Below the pieces are notes generated by a model that saw only the letters and a program-made list of their open reading frames with translations, was not told the DNA's origin and did not search any database. A DNA stretch of 64,000 nt from Mumia sp. ZJ1417 (GTDB lineage Bacteria; Actinomycetota; Actinomycetes; Propionibacteriales; Nocardioidaceae), in assembly GCF_014127285.1 (NCBI RefSeq), contig NZ_CP059901.1:1984001-2048000 (forward strand). Direction: 5' to 3'. Position numbers and translations under genes: made by a program. This document shows positions 62,952 to 64,000 of this stretch, piece by piece. The first letter of the stretch is position 1; each line of letters begins with the position of its first letter.

Positions 62952-63776
62952 GTGAACCTGTTCATCGGGGCGCTCGTCGTCGTGCTCGTGACGGCATGCA
63001 CCGTGACCGCAATGCTGCTGGTCCGGCGCCACGCTCCCGAGGGCAGCTACTTCGCCGACGGCGACCGTGCGTCGGGCGTGTTCGGTGTGCTCGCGACCGG
63101 GTTCGCGGTGATCCTCGGGTTCATCATCTTCCTCGCGTTTGAGTCGTACGACGCCTCTCGGACCGGTGCCGAGACTGAGGCGCTGTCGGTCGTGCAACAG
63201 GTCGAGACCGCCCAGTTTTTGCCCTCCGAGCGCGGTGAGGAGCTCACCGCGATGCTGATCTGCTACGCCCGGTCGGTCATCGACTCGGAGTGGCCGGCGA
63301 TGGATAAGGGCACTCTCGGGGACGCGTTCAACCCCTGGGGCGCCGAGATGTTCCGGACGATGCGCGCCTACGAGCCGGCCACCGCGGCCGAGGGGTCGGC
63401 CTACGACCGGTGGATGGATCAGACCGATGCGCGGGAGCAGGCGCGGATCGACCGGGTGCACGGCGTCGAAGGTGTCGTGCCGCTCCCGATCTGGATCGGG
63501 CTGTTCGTCATCGCTGCCGTGATCTTCGGCTACATGCTGTTCTTCGCCGACCGGGCCGAGCGTGCAAGGACCCAGGCGATGCTGATGGGCAGCGTCACCG
63601 TCGTCATCACCCTGCTCCTGCTCCTGCTGGTGTTCTTCGACAACCCTCACGGGGACGGCGTCGGCAGGCTCGAGCCGGTCGCGATGGAGCGGTCCCTGCG
63701 GCTGATCGCCGCCGCCGTCGAGGTTGCAGGGATCGACCCGCCTGAGCTCTGCGACAGCCATGGCCGCGCCCTCTGA
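62952..63776 (+). CDS. DUF4239 (bestrophin-like) membrane protein
   Basis: A 274-residue membrane protein: two N-terminal helices (VNLFIGALVVVLVTACTVTA; VLATGFAVILGFIIFLAF), a soluble middle with SRTGAETEALSVVQQVETAQ, and two C-terminal helices (PIWIGLFVIAAVIFGYMLFF; LMGSVTVVITLLLLLLVFF). This matches DUF4239. GTG 62952 is chosen since GGGGAAGGGGG precedes it. The 178 bp upstream are otherwise empty apart from the divergent -10. The next gene overlaps its end by 17 bases. Confidence 0.83.
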   Translation: MNLFIGALVVVLVTACTVTAMLLVRRHAPEGSYFADGDRASGVFGVLATGFAVILGFIIFLAFESYDASRTGAETEALSVVQQVETAQFLPSERGEELTAMLICYARSVIDSEWPAMDKGTLGDAFNPWGAEMFRTMRAYEPATAAEGSAYDRWMDQTDAREQARIDRVHGVEGVVPLPIWIGLFVIAAVIFGYMLFFADRAERARTQAMLMGSVTVVITLLLLLLVFFDNPHGDGVGRLEPVAMERSLRLIAAAVEVAGIDPPELCDSHGRAL

Positions 63777-64000
63777 GCAGGCGAGCATGCTCCGCGAGCT
63801 CGCGGTGACCGTGCTGCTGGTGGTGGCGGCGGTCGCCACGTCGTGGAGCAGCTACCAGGCCACGCGCTGGCACGGCGAGCAGGCGGAGGCGGCGAGCCGT
63901 ACCAGCGCGATCCGGGTGGAGGCCGCCCGGGAACAGGGTCTGGCCGAGGCCCAGACCGAGATCGACGTCGCCACCTTCATCGCATGGGTCGATGCCGACC
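63760..64000 (+). CDS. Membrane protein of unknown function, 3'-truncated by window
   Basis: An open frame from ATG 63760 runs to the window end (80 codons). It reads MAAPSEQASMLRELAVTVLL, then a hydrophobic helix VVAAVATSWSSYQATRW, then an Ala/Glu-rich helix (GEQAEAASRTSAIRVEAARE). The gene start overlaps the DUF4239 gene by 17 bases; an internal ATG at 63787 would avoid most of the overlap. The pairing and coupling suggest it works with the DUF4239 protein. Function unknown. Confidence 0.65.
   Translation, partial: MAAPSEQASMLRELAVTVLLVVAAVATSWSSYQATRWHGEQAEAASRTSAIRVEAAREQGLAEAQTEIDVATFIAWVDAD

Overview
The window is dense, GC-rich (about 70 %) chromosomal DNA of an actinobacterium. Four observations support this: GTG is a frequent start codon, there is a DtxR/IdeR-type iron box, there is a desferrioxamine-type siderophore operon, and positions 40.8-49.4 kb keep the mycobacterial order pgsA - DUF881 - small basic protein - DUF881 - gcvH - garA - merR/ftsR - bifunctional nuclease - merR - gcvP. 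A Nocardioidaceae-like member (Propionibacteriales) is my best guess but cannot be proven from sequence reading alone. No rRNA, tRNA, CRISPR array, insertion sequence or prophage was seen. About 70 protein genes cover over 95 % of the sequence.

Layout. 0-5 kb: the 3' end of a Pnkp RNA-repair gene, convergent with a metal-chelate ABC importer operon (iron-sulfur flavoprotein, permease, binding lipoprotein, ATPase), then a decayed P-type ATPase remnant. 5-18 kb: an orphan leuC, hydrolases with two WYL-domain regulators, a methyltransferase, a VOC protein, an RlaP-like nucleotidyltransferase, an M23 peptidase lipoprotein, a PatB-type C-S lyase, a DUF222/HNH nuclease and a zinc alcohol dehydrogenase. 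18.5-20.2 kb: tryptophan 2,3-dioxygenase with an amidohydrolase. 20.2-28.2 kb: an iron-box-controlled siderophore operon of six overlapping genes (desA-desB-desC-desD plus a penicillin-acylase homologue and a second acyltransferase). 28-36 kb: a membrane protein/asparaginase pair, an animal-type haem peroxidase, an enoyl-CoA hydratase, a DUF72 protein, a DUF305 lipoprotein and ornithine aminotransferase. 36-40.6 kb: a copper operon (YcnI, CopC, CopD-CtaG fusion) convergent with sodA. 40.8-50.7 kb: the conserved pgsA-to-gcvP region with a glycine riboswitch before gcvP. 50.8-54.4 kb: an ABC-2 exporter plus two-component system. 54.5-64 kb: DHFR-like reductase, LysR regulator, hydrolase, aldo/keto reductase, fdhD, glutaryl-CoA-dehydrogenase-like enzyme, a TagD-like cytidylyltransferase, DedA, a degenerate tyrosine-recombinase-like protein, a DUF4239 membrane protein and a partial membrane-protein gene running off the end.

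Regulatory architecture. Many genes have no Shine-Dalgarno sequence. Instead a TAnnnT (or nAGGAT) hexamer sits 5-8 bases before the start codon, the arrangement expected of leaderless mRNAs. At several junctions the stop codon of one gene is itself the first part of this hexamer for the next, and several divergent pairs pack two such promoters into 42-64 bp. I consider this compact stop-codon/-10 arrangement and the des operon with its two accessory enzymes the most interesting points. I found no clearly novel multi-gene system.
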